DNA of 29,500 nt from Neocallimastix lanati (nom. inval.). Taxonomy: Eukaryota; Neocallimastigomycota; Neocallimastigomycetes; Neocallimastigales; Neocallimastigaceae. The position numbers and the translations under genes are program-made. The notes beneath the pieces are model-generated. The model ran no database searches. It saw only the letters and a program-made list of their open reading frames with translations, and was not told where the DNA came from. This document shows, in pieces, positions 1 to 11,935 of this stretch. The stretch spans positions 406,501-436,000 of the forward strand of contig JACVTC010000004.1 of assembly GCA_016946835.1 (NCBI GenBank), written 5' to 3'. Each line of letters opens with the position of its first letter. Position 1 is the first letter of the stretch.

Positions 1-454
1 ATATTTAAAACATTAAAATAAAATGGCACATATAATTTATTTGAAAAAATAATTATTAAAAATATTTAAAATGTGATATATTTCAAAAAAAATGATGATT
101 TACATTAGCCATATTCTGAAAATTTTTATTTATTTATTAATTTATTCATTTATTTATTTAATAATAATATTTAATAATATTTTTTTTTTATACTATTTTT
201 TAATTATAAAGTTTGTTTATTATATGGAAATATAATAATTTACATTAATTTAAAATACTGTAAAAATTATAATAAAATTCATGTTAATATATATGAATAT
301 GCTATATCATTTACTTTATTATATAATTTATTTGTTGCTAAATTCAGTTTTTATATTAATTTTATATCAATATCTTATTTATTTTATTTTATCATATTAT
401 ATATTATTATTTTACTGCATATTTATTTATTTTATATTATTTTATTTTATTTCG
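1..454. other. AT-rich spacer, no gene seen
   Basis: Almost pure A/T sequence with short runs of TTTAT and poly-T. The open frame near 281-478 encodes only Leu/Ile/Tyr/Phe low complexity expected from this composition. I see no splice-consistent coding sequence. Confidence 0.7.
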
Positions 455-623
455 ATTGATACTTGCAATTTATTATAATTCACATATTTATTTTATTTAT
501 TTTATTTTATTAGTACTTGTATTTTTATTATAATTCAAATATTTATTTTATTATATTTTATTTTATTTTATTTTATTTTATTTTTATTAATACTTTTATT
601 TTTATTATAATTCAAATAATTTT
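455..623. repeat. Three diverged repeat units upstream of the TTTTA satellite
   Basis: Three related segments at about 455-490, 511-545 and 587-623 share the pattern TACTT, then a T-rich stretch, then TTATAATTCAAATA, and are separated by TATTTTATT-rich linkers. They resemble, but do not match, the spacer units inside the downstream satellite (both begin with TACTTRTATTT), so they look like older or diverged members of the same array. Confidence 0.6.
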
Positions 624-641
624 TTTATTTTATTATATTTC

Positions 642-1370
642 ATATTTATTTTATTTTATTTTATATTATTTTATTTTATTTTATTTTATTTTATTTTATT
701 TTATTTTATTTTATTTTATTTTATTTTATTTTATTTTATTTTATTTTATTTTATTTTATTTTATTTTATTTTATTTTATTTTATTTTATTTTATTTTATT
801 TTATTTTATTTTATTTTATTTTATTTTATTTTATTTTATTTTATTTTATTTTATTTTATTCAATCTGTACTTATATTTATATTTCTACTATTTATTTTAT
901 TTTATTTTATTTTATTTTATTTTATTTTATTCAATCTGTACTTATATTTATATTCTACTATTTATTTTATTTTATTTTATTTTATTTTATTTTATTTTAT
1001 TTTATTTTATTTTATTTTATTTTATTTTATTTTATTTTATTTTATTTTATTTTATTTTATTTTATTTTATTTTATTTTATTTTATTTTATTTTATTTTAT
1101 TTTATTTTATTTTATTTTATTTTATTTTATTTTATTTTATTTTATTTTATTTTATTTTATTTTATTTTATTCAATCTGTACTTATATTTATATTCTACTA
1201 TTTATTTTATTTTATTTTATTTTATTTTATTTTATTTTATTTTATTTTATTTTATTTTATTTTATTTTATTCACTCTGTACTTATATTTATGTTTCTACT
1301 ATTTATTTTATTTTATTTTATTTCATTTTATTTTATTTTATTTCATTTTATTTTATTTTATTTAATCTGT
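642..1370. repeat. Composite (TTTTA)n satellite with interspersed 29-30 bp units
   Basis: Long near-perfect arrays of TTTTA are interrupted by units that begin CAATCTGTACTTATATTTAT and end in CTACTA. They lie at 861-890, 932-960, 1172-1200 and 1272-1301 (the last begins CACTCTGTAC), with a partial fifth at about 1362-1376. Units 2 and 3 are identical 29-mers; units 1 and 4 are 30 bp. The TTTTA blocks between them differ in length (about 40, 210, 70 and 60 bp). The repeat has period 5, so it stays open in frame and gives a spurious FILFY-repeat protein. Confidence 0.9.
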
Positions 1371-1605
1371 ATTTTCTGTTGATAATATAAACAAGGTATT
1401 AATAATAATTAATAATATTTAAAATAAAATAAAAAAAATATAATTATTTTATATATGTAGTAATTATATATATATATATTTTTATTTAATTTTCTAAAAA
1501 ATTTTTTTAGTCATAATAAACGTTTGTCTTAATTATTTTTATTATTATTTAAAAATTTATTTATTCATTTATAATTTATTTATTCATTCATTTATTTATT
1601 ACATT

Positions 1606-1745
1606 AATACGCCATGTTTTCCGAAATGCACTACAACAAAATACAAATTTATGTAATAAAAATTTTCGAAATGACCAAATTTTGCAAGTCATTAAAAATA
1701 AATGGCGTATTGAAAATTTGTATTATAATAATTGGCGAAATGCAA
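1606..1745. repeat. Complex block with 10-bp inverted repeat
   Basis: AATACGCCAT at 1606-1615 is matched by its perfect inverse ATGGCGTATT at 1702-1711. A second inverted pair (AATACAAATTT near 1640 and AAATTTGTATT near 1715) and three copies of CGAAATG (about 1621, 1665 and 1735) lie in the same block. The block stands out by containing G and C in otherwise A/T sequence. It could be a degraded MITE or a structured element. Confidence 0.45.
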
Positions 1746-3376
1746 CAACACATTCATAATAATATTTAATAATTTATAATCTTAATTATAACAAAATTAT
1801 TTTTTTATAATTAATGTTGATACAATATTTTTTATTATTGCTTTATTTAATTTATTTATTTATTTATGTATTAAAATTATTAAAGTTGATCTGAGCGTCA
1901 TTGGTCAAAAAAAAAAAAAAAATTACATGACATATATATTATTCATATTCTTATATTCATTTTAAAATACAATTATTATAATTATTATGATATTATAATG
2001 TTTATTATAATATTCAATGTAATAATTGTAAAACCTCGTTAAGTCTATTTGTAAATGATAGAAATAATAATTCATTATCCATTACAATGGATAAAGAATT
2101 AAAAAAAAAAAAACTCTACAATTAAAATAACAAAAATTATATTTGAAATTTGTTAGAATTTTCATAATCGTTATTAAATTTTATAATTTATATGTTAATA
2201 ATTAAGTTCACATAAATAAATTAAATTTAAATTTATATATTCCTTTTTTAAGCAACAAAGTTTATTTAAATATATATATTTATTTTTCTTTGTAGGAATA
2301 ATGTATAAAATAAAAAATAATTGGAAAATCATAATAATAGTAATAGTAATTGTAATCCAATAAATTTATGATACATATTTCTTTCAATAATTCTAAAAAA
2401 AAAAAAAAAAAAAAAAAATATGTATATATATATGTATATTTTTTGTATTTTATTAAATATAACCATTATTGATTATTATAATTATAAAAGAATAAACTTA
2501 TTATTTATATTAATCATTGATTAATATATATAAATTAAAAAGAAAAGAATCAAATAAAAAAAATTTTTTTTATTTCATTATTAAATCTCTTTATAACGAA
2601 ATATTAATAGTTTTATAGATAATATATAGATATTATTAGATTTATCATTACTACGAAATAATAACTTTTAATATTTAATATATTGGTAAATGTTATAATT
2701 TTATATATTAAATAAAAATAAAATATAATCTCATTTTTATGAAATATATCATCCTTTTTTATATTCTAATCATAATATGTTTCCTCATAGTAGTATTTTA
2801 AAATCTTTAGATTTTATAATAGTATTATTAAACTTTTACTATTAATAATATTATATTATTTATTAGTATTATAATATTATTAATATTATTTAATATTATT
2901 AATATTATTGTTTATATTATTAATATTATATATTAACATATTATATTATTATTATTATTATAATTATTATTATTATTATAGACCTTATTTCTTTATAAAA
3001 TTAAAATATATAAATTAGAAATAAAAATTATATATTATAAATTATCTTTATTTATTTACATTTACATTTTCTATTATACTTTCCTATTATTTTTTTAGTT
3101 TATTCATAATAACTTTAATTATTATTATTTATAAAAATATTATAAATATTTTTATTAACAAATAAAATATTTACTTTCTGTTTTATTATTTATGAACATA
3201 AAATATTTTAATTCTTTTTATTTTTTTTCTCTGTTGTATGTTGTATATATATAATTTTGTAATTTAAAATATATATATATATATATTTTTTATTATTTTT
3301 ATAATTATTTTTTTTTTATTTTTTATTTATTTTTTATTTTTTATTTTATTTTATTTTACTTTATTTTTATTTACAA

Positions 3377-3381
<5 letters not shown>

Positions 3382-3417
<36 letters not shown>
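3382..3417. repeat. Poly(A) run, 36 nt
   Basis: Uninterrupted run of 36 A, followed by an A/G-rich stretch. One of seven homopolymers of 35-42 nt in the window. Confidence 0.95.
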
Positions 3418-3422
<5 letters not shown>

Positions 3423-4614
3423 AGAAAAAAAATAGGAAATTTTTTATATAGAAGAAAAATACTAAATTTATTTTTATAATCTTTAATGTTTAACTAATTT
3501 AACTGTTAATTATTTCATTATTTTAATTATATATTTTATATTTATTATTTTTATATGAAGAGTTCAACAGATAAAGAATAATAAATAAATACTAAAAATA
3601 TATATGAAATAAATAATTGTATAAATTTATATGAAGAAAATAAAAATGTTTTCAATATAATAATCAAATATTTTTCCATTATCACCTTTTTTTGAAATAA
3701 CATTGCTATTAAATCCATTATATTAAATTTAATAATATTTTTTATACTAGCTAAATAATAAACAAAAAAAAAAAAAAAAAAAAAAATAAAATAAAATAAA
3801 AAACATAGAATAACAAAAACCAACCAATAATTAAAACAGGCCGATATTTAATGCTAATAAGTAAATAAAAAGTTATTTTATATAATTTGTATTATAAAAA
3901 TGAATAAGTCCAACTTAAATAATTGAGTTATTAAATAAAATAAAATAAAATAAAACAGAAAATATATATATATGTTATATGTTATAATAATAATAATAAT
4001 AATAAGTAAAATATATTATAAATAAAAATATAAATATAATAAACAATAACATTATATAAGAATTTATTAGTATATTCAAAATTATTGAATAAGTAAAAAT
4101 AAGTAAATAATATATAAAATATTATCATCTTATATCATCATAATCAATTTTAATAAAGAAAAATATAAATAAATAAAAAATAAAAATATTTATAAAATAA
4201 TTAATAAACAAATAATACAAATAATAATTATACTATAAATAGTATATAATATATATATATTTTATTCTTTAAAGTAAAAATTAAGATAAATATATATACT
4301 AAATTAAGAATAAAACCTTAATTATTTTATTAAATTGAAGTATATAGAATTTTAAACATTTATTTATAAAATACTTTTAAATTTATAATAAATAAAAAAT
4401 GAATCATTCATTAGGAAATTAATATAAAAATTAAATGTATATTATATAAATTATATAGAAATATCTAAATAAAGATAATGAAAATATAGAATAAAAAAAA
4501 AAAATAAGAATAAAAATAAATAAATAAAATAAATACATAGGGTTAAACATATTATATAAATATATATTTATTGTTCGAGATTTATTAAAACAAACAAACA
4601 AACAAACAGACAAA

Positions 4615-4615
<1 letters not shown>

Positions 4616-4655
<40 letters not shown>
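4616..4655. repeat. Poly(A) run, 40 nt
   Basis: Uninterrupted run of 40 A about 135 bp upstream of the PUF gene ATG, preceded by a short (CAAA)n tract. By general knowledge of poly(dA:dT), such a tract disfavours nucleosomes and could lie in the promoter; this is inference. Confidence 0.95.
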
Positions 4656-4660
<5 letters not shown>

Positions 4661-4790
4661 TAGAATATTATAAAAATACATGAATATGTTTAATTAAGTT
4701 CAAAATATTTGATCTATAAAATTAAGATTATTATAAAATTAGAAACTAAAATATTATTTAATTGTTTTGGTATTTTTATTTTATAGAACA

Positions 4791-7700
4791 ATGTCAGCTA
4801 ATTCAGGAAAACCCGAATCTAATCTTTTTAACTCAAAATTGGCACCATCCATACAAAAATCAACATTAGCTAGGTAAAAGATAATAAAATAATAAAAAAT
4901 CGAGATTTAATTTTTAAAACATGTAAAATTTTTTTTTATTTACTTTTAATTTTTATTCTGCAATAATTTATATAACTTTATTATATCATATTGCTATTAT
5001 TGAAAATTTTAAATTTTATATAATAAAAGATCTTCTCCTTTATCACAAGATCCTGTAACTATAAATGAATATAATCAAAATGGTTCCAATATATATTTTT
5101 CTTCATCACAGAAAAGTGATTCTCCTTTAAGTACTTCTTTGGAACAACATGCAGCTGCAAATGCATTATCATCTTCATTTAATAACAAACTTTCGATTTT
5201 TGATAGAGCACATAATGAATTTTTAGGTGATTTACCACCTCCACCACCACGTCACAGACCTCTTGGAGCTAAACATCGTTCTGGATCATATTCACTTTCA
5301 TTTCTTCCCGGAACAAATGTTTCCTCTGCTTTTAGTGCAAATTCAAATCTTTTTTCTTCAAATGCTGCTTCCTCAAACGCCAACCCTTGGTCTACGCATA
5401 CAAATAACAAAGAAATATCAACTGTAGGAGATAGACTATTTAATTCTAATCAATTATCAGGAATATCGGGATTCAACGGAGCAAATGGTAATACATCTTT
5501 ATTTGAGAGTAAACTTAAATCTAATATTATTGCTGCTAACAAAATGTCAGACTATGATGTTGATCAATTAGCGGCCTTATCAAAAACTATGGACTATTTA
5601 GGTTTAGATGATACAACAGCTGCAAGTCAGCGATTTAATAGTTTATTAGGTAATGATAGTATCACTGGACAAACATTCTTAGGAACAAGTATTTTTGATA
5701 AACCAAAGCTAATGTTAAATCAACCAAGTTCATCTCTTTTAAATAATTCGAGTAATACAAATGATTCATTCATTCCATTTCCAAAAAAGTCATTTGTTGG
5801 TAGTTCAGGTTTAGGTGACAACTCACTTAATTCTACAATGGCGGCATCGTCATCATTAGCTTCACCCAATCCGCCAAAGATAACTCAGACATTACCAAAT
5901 GGTTTAGAAACTTCAGTTACATCAAATGGAAATTCATCAAATTTAACTACTTTACCAACTACAGCTTCTGGTTTATCAGCAGCAGCTGCGTCTAATAAAC
6001 CTAAGCCAATTCGTAGACCACCATTTTTATATAATACTCATCAACGTTCATCATCTATTGCTTTCTTAGAAAGTCAACAAACAGATGTTGGTCCACAGCC
6101 AATTTCAACAAATGTTCACAGACGTATTGCTTCATTCGGAGGTAGAAAATTAGAAGATGAAATTTTTGGCAATAATCTTGGATTAGGAGCAATTGGAACA
6201 TTATCATCAAGTGTTGGTAGTACAGGCGCTTCTAGTAACCCTACATTATCTGAAAAATATTTGGATTTGGATGATCTCTCTAATACACAAACTTCTCAAC
6301 AAACTACAAACGCACCTGCACCATCTTCATCACCAGCAAAGAAAGAAGAAGAAAAAGATAAAGAAGAAAAACAAGAACTTTCCTTAGAAAATGAAGATTA
6401 TGAAATTAACATGGCTCAAGAATCCAAAACATTATGGGTTGAACCAATAGACGGGGAAACTTCAGCAACTGAGATTATTACACCGTTTACAAAATTTGGT
6501 GAAATAGAATTTATGCGTATAGTACCAGAGAAAAGTGGTGCTTTTATTACTTATGTTGACGAAGAAGATGCTGTTAAAGCTAAGAATGGTTTAACGGATA
6601 TAGAAATTGCTAATAAAAAGGTAACTGTTGGTTATGGAAGAATCTCATTAGCAGATCCAGCCAATGATGAAAAAGGTCTTCAACCAACTAAATCTTTATG
6701 GATTGGTAACATTCCACAATCAATTGGTAATGATGAATTAGGAGAATTATTTTCGAAGTTTGGTAAGATAGAATCTGCTCGTGTTTTAACTCATAAAAAT
6801 TGTGGATTTGTTAATTTTGAAAAATTAGAAGATGCAATTAAAGCAAAATTAGAAATGAATGGTAAAGAAATTGATGGTACAGATTTAAGAATAGGTTATG
6901 CCAAAGTACCACCAAAAGGTGAACAAATTGTTACAAATACAAATAATAATAATCAAAATAAAAAAAATGCCAATACTTCAAATAATGATTCAAGTACTTC
7001 AAATAATAAAACCGCAGGTAATAATAATAATAAAAATGAATCAAATAAAAATGAACTACCATCCATTACAATTCCATTAAAAGACGGAGCTATTGTTACT
7101 ACTGATTCCAAGGTAGAATACTTCTCAACTATTCCTCCATTACCAGAAAGTGAGTCAAAACGTAAGATTGATCAAAATAAATTAAGGGAAATTAGAAAGA
7201 AATTAGATGGTCGTGTTTCAGCTAAAGACATTGATTCATTCTATGAAGATATTATTGATGATACTGTAGAACTTTGTACTGATTATATAGGAAATGTAGT
7301 TATTCAAAAAATTATTGAAAAGACGGATGACCAAAATAAGGTCTTAAGATTAATTGAGTTAGTAGCTCCATATATGGCTTCATTTGGCGTTCATAAAAAT
7401 GGTACATGGGTTGTTCAAAAAATGATTGATTGTGCAAAAACTCAAGTTCAAATTCAAAAAATTATTGATGCTATTAGAGCTTATACACCACCACTTTTAC
7501 TTGATCAATTCGGTAATTATGTGGTTCAATGTTGTTTACGTCTTGGTACTAAATGTAATCAGTTCGTTTTTGATGCTATGGCCGCAAAATGTCTTGATAT
7601 TGGTTTAGGTAGATTTGGGGCTAGATCAGTTCGTGCTTGTCTTGAATCTCAATACACTACAAAACGTCAACAAAAACAAGTAGCATTAGCTATTTTACAT

Positions 7701-8108
7701 AATTCGGTACAACTTTGTACTAATCCAAATGGTGCCATTCTTTTAACTTGGCTTTTAGATACATCTTCTCTTCCAGGTAGATATCGTGCTTTAGCTCCAA
7801 AATTATTAAAACATGTATCCCAATTTTGTTGTCATAAGTTAGCCTCAGCTACTATTTTAAAATTAGGTAAAAAAAAAAATAATATTTTTATTTATTAGTA
7901 AATATTTTAATTAATATATATTATTAGTAGTAGTAGTAATAGTATTGTTATTATAATTATTTTTAATATTATTACTATTATTATTATTAACATTTATTAT
8001 TATAATCATTATTATTAAAATATTTTTTATATAAATTACACTGTAAAAAAAAATTTAAAATATATATATGTACATTTTAAATATATATTTATATTTATTT
8101 TTTAAATT

Positions 8109-8153
<45 letters not shown>

Positions 8154-9034
8154 GTATATATATAGTTAATCAACGTACTGAAATTGAAGCTAGAGAAATG
8201 ATAATTAATGAAATATTCTTTAGTGAAGATAATAAATTAGATGAAATTTTAAGAGATCAAATTTATGGTGTTAGTGTAATACAAAAAATTTTATCTAATG
8301 GTTGTATAAATATGGAAGAAAAAATAAGATTAGCTGATCGTATAAGAGAAGTTTTAGTTACTATAGGTGATATTAAACCAACACAAATTAGTTATAAGCG
8401 TTTACTTGATGAACTCGCAGTCATTCCAACTAATTTAGGTCTAATGGAAAACAGTGCATTTATACCCGGTTCTATATATTCAGTTCAAGATATTGTTTCA
8501 CCATTAACTCCGACAACACCAATGTCAAGTTTCTTCACTACAGCAAATCCAAATTTACAAACTCAACCTCAATCACCACAAGCATTAGCTGCTTCTCTCA
8601 TTAGTCCAACAAATCAAACAGCCGGCTTTTTCCAAGGTCAAGCAGGAAATCAATTATCATTATATCCACCGGGTTATATAGCTCCTCAACAAAATGTTGG
8701 TGTTTATCCATTTGGTCAATATAGTGGTTACATGGCAGCACAAAATCCAAATCTAATTGGAAAAATTCAAGCATCTGGAACATTATCACCTATATCCCAA
8801 ACGAGCTTAGCACAATTTGCACAATTACCTTCTCAAGCTAATTTTTTCTTACCAACAATAATAAATCAACAACAAAATGCACTTTTATCAACATCACCAG
8901 GTTCTCAAATTGCAGTATCAAATATGTCGCCATCGGTTCAAATGTTAAATTCTAATAATACTAACAATACAAATGCTAATCCATTATTTAATCAAATGAA
9001 TCAATATATAAAAGATACTAAAGAAAATGAATAA
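4791..9034 (+). CDS. RRM-RRM-PUF RNA-binding protein, Jsn1/Puf2-like
   Basis: Exons 4791-4873, 5030-7866 and 8166-9034 join in phase to 1262 aa. Two RRMs lie at about residues 494-570 (starts KTLWVEP) and 582-652 (starts KSLWIGN). A Pumilio-type helical repeat region spans about 770-1050, with recognisable cores YIGNVVIQK, KNGTWVVQK, QFGNYVVQC and RFGARSVRA; the 299-nt second intron splits it. The first 490 residues are Ser/Asn/Thr-rich disorder with a PPPPP tract and basophilic kinase-like sites (RRIAS near 396, QRSSS near 369, HRSGS near 112). The tail is Gln/Asn/Ser/Pro-rich. Tandem RRMs before a degenerate PUF domain are the layout of fungal Jsn1/Puf1 and Puf2, which bind mRNAs, many for membrane proteins; cytoplasmic post-transcriptional control is inferred. 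The ATG is the first in frame and fits the exon 1 donor GTAAAA. Confidence 0.92.
8116..8150. repeat. Poly(A) run, 35 nt, in PUF intron 2
   Basis: A 35-nt A run ends 15 nt before the intron 2 acceptor AG at 8164-8165, where many eukaryotic introns carry pyrimidines. Only a short TATGTATATAT stretch separates it from the splice site. Confidence 0.95.
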
Positions 9035-9450
9035 GCTTTTTTTTTAAAAAAAAAAATACAATAATAATAATAAAATTAATAAATAGAAATAAAATGAATA
9101 AATAAAAGATAAATGAATATTTATAAATGTTATAACAAAAATAAAAAATTCATTAATCAATATTTAATATATTTTATAATATATTCATATATAATTCATT
9201 TTTAATTTTCATTAAAAAATAATTAAACATATGAAATATGCATTTAATTGTATTATTTTATTAAAAGCCAATTCATCGCCAAAAAATTAAAAATAAAGTG
9301 AAAAAATATATTTTTTTCTATATTTCATAAAATATATATTTAAAGCAGATACATCAACTTAAATTAATAATTAAATATAATAATATTTAGTTATAATCAA
9401 AGAAATAAATGATAGCAATATATATATATATATAAATAAACAAAACAAAA

Positions 9451-9451
<1 letters not shown>

Positions 9452-9493
<42 letters not shown>
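9452..9493. repeat. Poly(A) run, 42 nt
   Basis: Uninterrupted run of 42 A preceded by (CAAAA)n. Confidence 0.95.
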
Positions 9494-9495
<2 letters not shown>

Positions 9496-9771
9496 TGAAA
9501 CAGCCAAAATAATAATTGTACAAAAAATTATAATAATAATAATAATAATTTATAATTAGTATTTTATAGAATATAACGATTAGTTCAAAGTAAAAAAAAT
9601 GAAGTATTTTATAAAAATTATGATATAAAATAAAAAATAGAAAAAATAAATTAATAAAAACAAATAAGAAAAAAATTATAATTAAATTGAATAAATTACA
9701 AAAGAATAGAAAAGAAGAAAAGGAAATGCAAAGAAAAAACATGTTAATCTAACTATAGAGAAAATAAATAA

Positions 9772-9810
<39 letters not shown>

Positions 9811-10217
9811 AAATATAATTAGTAAATTTATTACTGGAAAAGTAATATATAATTATCTTTATGAAACAAGGGAAAAAAATGGAAACTAAACATAAACGTA
9901 AAATAAACGTAAGCTCTATATCCTTAAATATTATGGAATTATATAAAGTTGAAATTATAATTATTTAAATAAAACTTATGCAAGTACCTTTTTATTTAAA
10001 GTATTTATTAATATCATATATAAAAGTTAATTTATTAATAACATATTTTAATAATTATTTTAAATTAAATATTTTCTTTTTCTTTTTTACTTTTTTTTTT
10101 TATTTTTTTTTTTTTTTTATTAATTATTAATATTATTCTTAATTCATTTAATATAATATAATATATTTATTAATACAATAATTTTTTTTTTTTTTTTATT
10201 ATTATTATTAAAAATAA

Positions 10218-10219
<2 letters not shown>

Positions 10220-10261
<42 letters not shown>
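10220..10261. repeat. Poly(A) run, 42 nt
   Basis: Uninterrupted run of 42 A preceded by a 14-nt T run and (ATT)n, the mirror arrangement poly-T / ATT / poly-A. Confidence 0.95.
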
Positions 10262-10264
<3 letters not shown>

Positions 10265-11009
10265 CAAGAAATAATGATATTGATTTAAATGAGATATAAT
10301 ATTAATTTTATGAAAATTATTATTATAATTGTTATTTCTTGTTAAAAACACTCAATACTTTTCTATTTTTCACTATTATATATTAATTTTTATAGTATTA
10401 TTATTATTATTATATATTGTTAATATCAAATAATTTTAATAAATAATTAAAAATAATTATGAAAAATATATATATTATTAATACCGAATTTAATTAAATT
10501 TCGTTACAATTAGATTCTAATAATAGACATGTTTAATGTTTTAATAAATATATATAAAAAATTAAAATATATATTCATTTTTCATATAGTTTTTAGATTT
10601 TCTTCTTTTTTTTTTTTTTATTTTTATTTTTATTTTTATTTATTATTTTTTTTTTATTTTTTTTATTTCTTTTTTATTTAATTTTATTTTATTTATGTTT
10701 AGTTTAGTTTATTTTATTCTATATTATTTTTTATTTTACTTTATTATTAATAATTTTCATGAAAATTTATTATTATTATTATTATTATTATTAGTAGTAG
10801 TAGTAGTAGTAGAAGTATATTCTATTAAGTATTTTTTAAAATATTATCACATACTACTTTTAATTTTAAATATTATGTATTTGTATTAATATTAATATTT
10901 TTATTATATAATAAAATATATAAAATTATAAAAATTTTATTTTATCTTTTTTTATTAGTTATTGTATAAATTATTGTAATATATATATGAAATTGTATTG
11001 GTATTTTAA

Positions 11010-11465
11010 ATATCAAATTCTATTCTTTATATTTTCATTTTATTTGCCAATAAAGTAAGGAATTTATCTTTTCTTCTTTATTATTCTAATATTTCTATAT
11101 TCCTTCTTGGTGGAATTTCAGCTCTAGATGAGTTACAATTCGATATTGGTAAACGGAGACATTTAAGAGAACAACTTCTAAAAAGTTCATAGGGGTCTAT
11201 TGTTTCGTTTATTGTGTGGCTTTCGGAATATCTTGCTGATATAATATTAATCATCAGTAGCTCTCTTGAGATACTTTTTGAGAGATTTAGCAAAAACACT
11301 TTCGTTACCAAGAATGTCGACGTCATACCGATATGTCAAAGGAATAGTGCAGTTAGTAGTCCTGTTAATTCTCATCAATACACATTTACTAACAGCACAG
11401 TTCCGAACAAAGAACCTATAATTAATAATTCATTTTTTGATGATCTTTCTTGTGGTTCGGGGTAG
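11010..11465 (+). pseudogene. Broken reading frame of unknown origin
   Basis: One plus-strand frame is open from 11010 to a TAG at 11190-11192 and then, in the same frame, from 11193 to a TAG at 11463-11465. The part before the first stop includes ISALDELQFDIGKRRHLREQ, with codon choice like the real genes here; the part after it has a hydrophobic stretch (LADIILIISSSL) and a Ser/Asn/Pro-rich end. Base composition is clearly less A/T-biased than the surroundings from about 11090. I do not recognise a family. A minus-strand frame overlaps (11081-11326) and coding on that strand cannot be fully excluded. It could be a decayed gene, a mobile-element fragment, or two exons of an unrecognised gene. 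Confidence 0.35.
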
Positions 11466-11519
11466 AGTTTAGTGGATACAACACTATTTTTTTTTAAAGA
11501 TATTACTTCTTTGTTTAAT

Positions 11520-11935
11520 TATTTTAGTTCTAACTGGTGACAATGTTACTACACATGGTATACATCACATCGAATTTTTTTTTTTAACTTTTGAACTTAA
11601 TTTTATTCTTTATCACATTGAATTTTCTATGATTAATTTATTATTTTTTATTTTACTTAATCTTTTACATACATTTTATTTTTAAATTATATAAAATATT
11701 ATTGTAATAAATAGAATAAATAAAAATATATTCATCTAATTAATAGAGCACTGGAAGTATATCTTAATGTAAAAAAAAAAAACTATGCTTTATATATATA
11801 GAGAGAAACTATAGAAATGAACAGACTACTCCTATATCACAAAGGTTCATTTACTAAATAAGCTATCAATAAGCACAGTTCAGATATTCAGGGTTAGCTC
11901 AATATACTCATAAGTTTTTGTAAATTTTCTTTAAA
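11520..11935. other. Complex GC-elevated block, possible mobile-element remnant
   Basis: Two patches (11523-11578 and 11745-11925) have mixed composition unlike the spacer. The first can be read as VLTGDNVTTHGIHHIEF, which loosely resembles the LTGxNYxxW start of Copia-type Gag proteins. The second, on the minus strand, carries a TATATATATAAAGCATAG stretch resembling an LTR core promoter. Neither resemblance is decisive, and I found no direct terminal repeats bounding the block. Confidence 0.2.

Larger units (their letters stand above)
1371..4790. other. Gene-free AT-rich spacer upstream of the PUF gene
   Basis: About 3.4 kb of A/T-dominated sequence with microsatellites (TTA near 2940-2980, AATATT-type palindromes near 2840-2940, TA runs near 1467 and 3270, TAA near 3986) and homopolymers. 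Minus-strand open frames at 3551-3823 and 4431-4613 are Phe/Ile/Tyr-rich low complexity with no recognisable domain. The end, TTTTATAGAACA just before the ATG at 4791, could be a 5'UTR intron acceptor, but this is not certain. Confidence 0.65.
9035..11009. other. AT-rich spacer, no gene seen
   Basis: Nearly 2 kb of A/T sequence with poly-A and poly-T tracts, TAA/TTA runs and (GTA)n near 10795-10811. The minus-strand frame at 9371-9742 and the plus-strand frame at 10695-10889 are low-complexity artefacts of homopolymers. No polyadenylation signal can be singled out because AATAAA-like hexamers occur everywhere. Confidence 0.65.

Noticed and set aside
517-1365. Long open frame encoding a repeated Phe-Ile-Leu-Phe-Tyr protein
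   Set aside because: It is a forced reading of the TTTTA repeat, which has no stop in this frame; no non-repeat domain and no gene context.
3551-3823. Minus-strand 90-codon open frame
   Set aside because: Poly-Phe from a T run plus Ile/Leu/Tyr-rich sequence typical of A/T spacer; no motif, no splice-consistent neighbours.
9371-9742. Minus-strand 123-codon open frame
   Set aside because: Low-complexity Phe/Tyr/Ile translation of A runs; no recognisable domain.
11745-11930. Possible tRNA gene (GGTTCATTTACTA resembles a B box)
   Set aside because: No matching A box, acceptor stem or anticodon arm could be folded around it.
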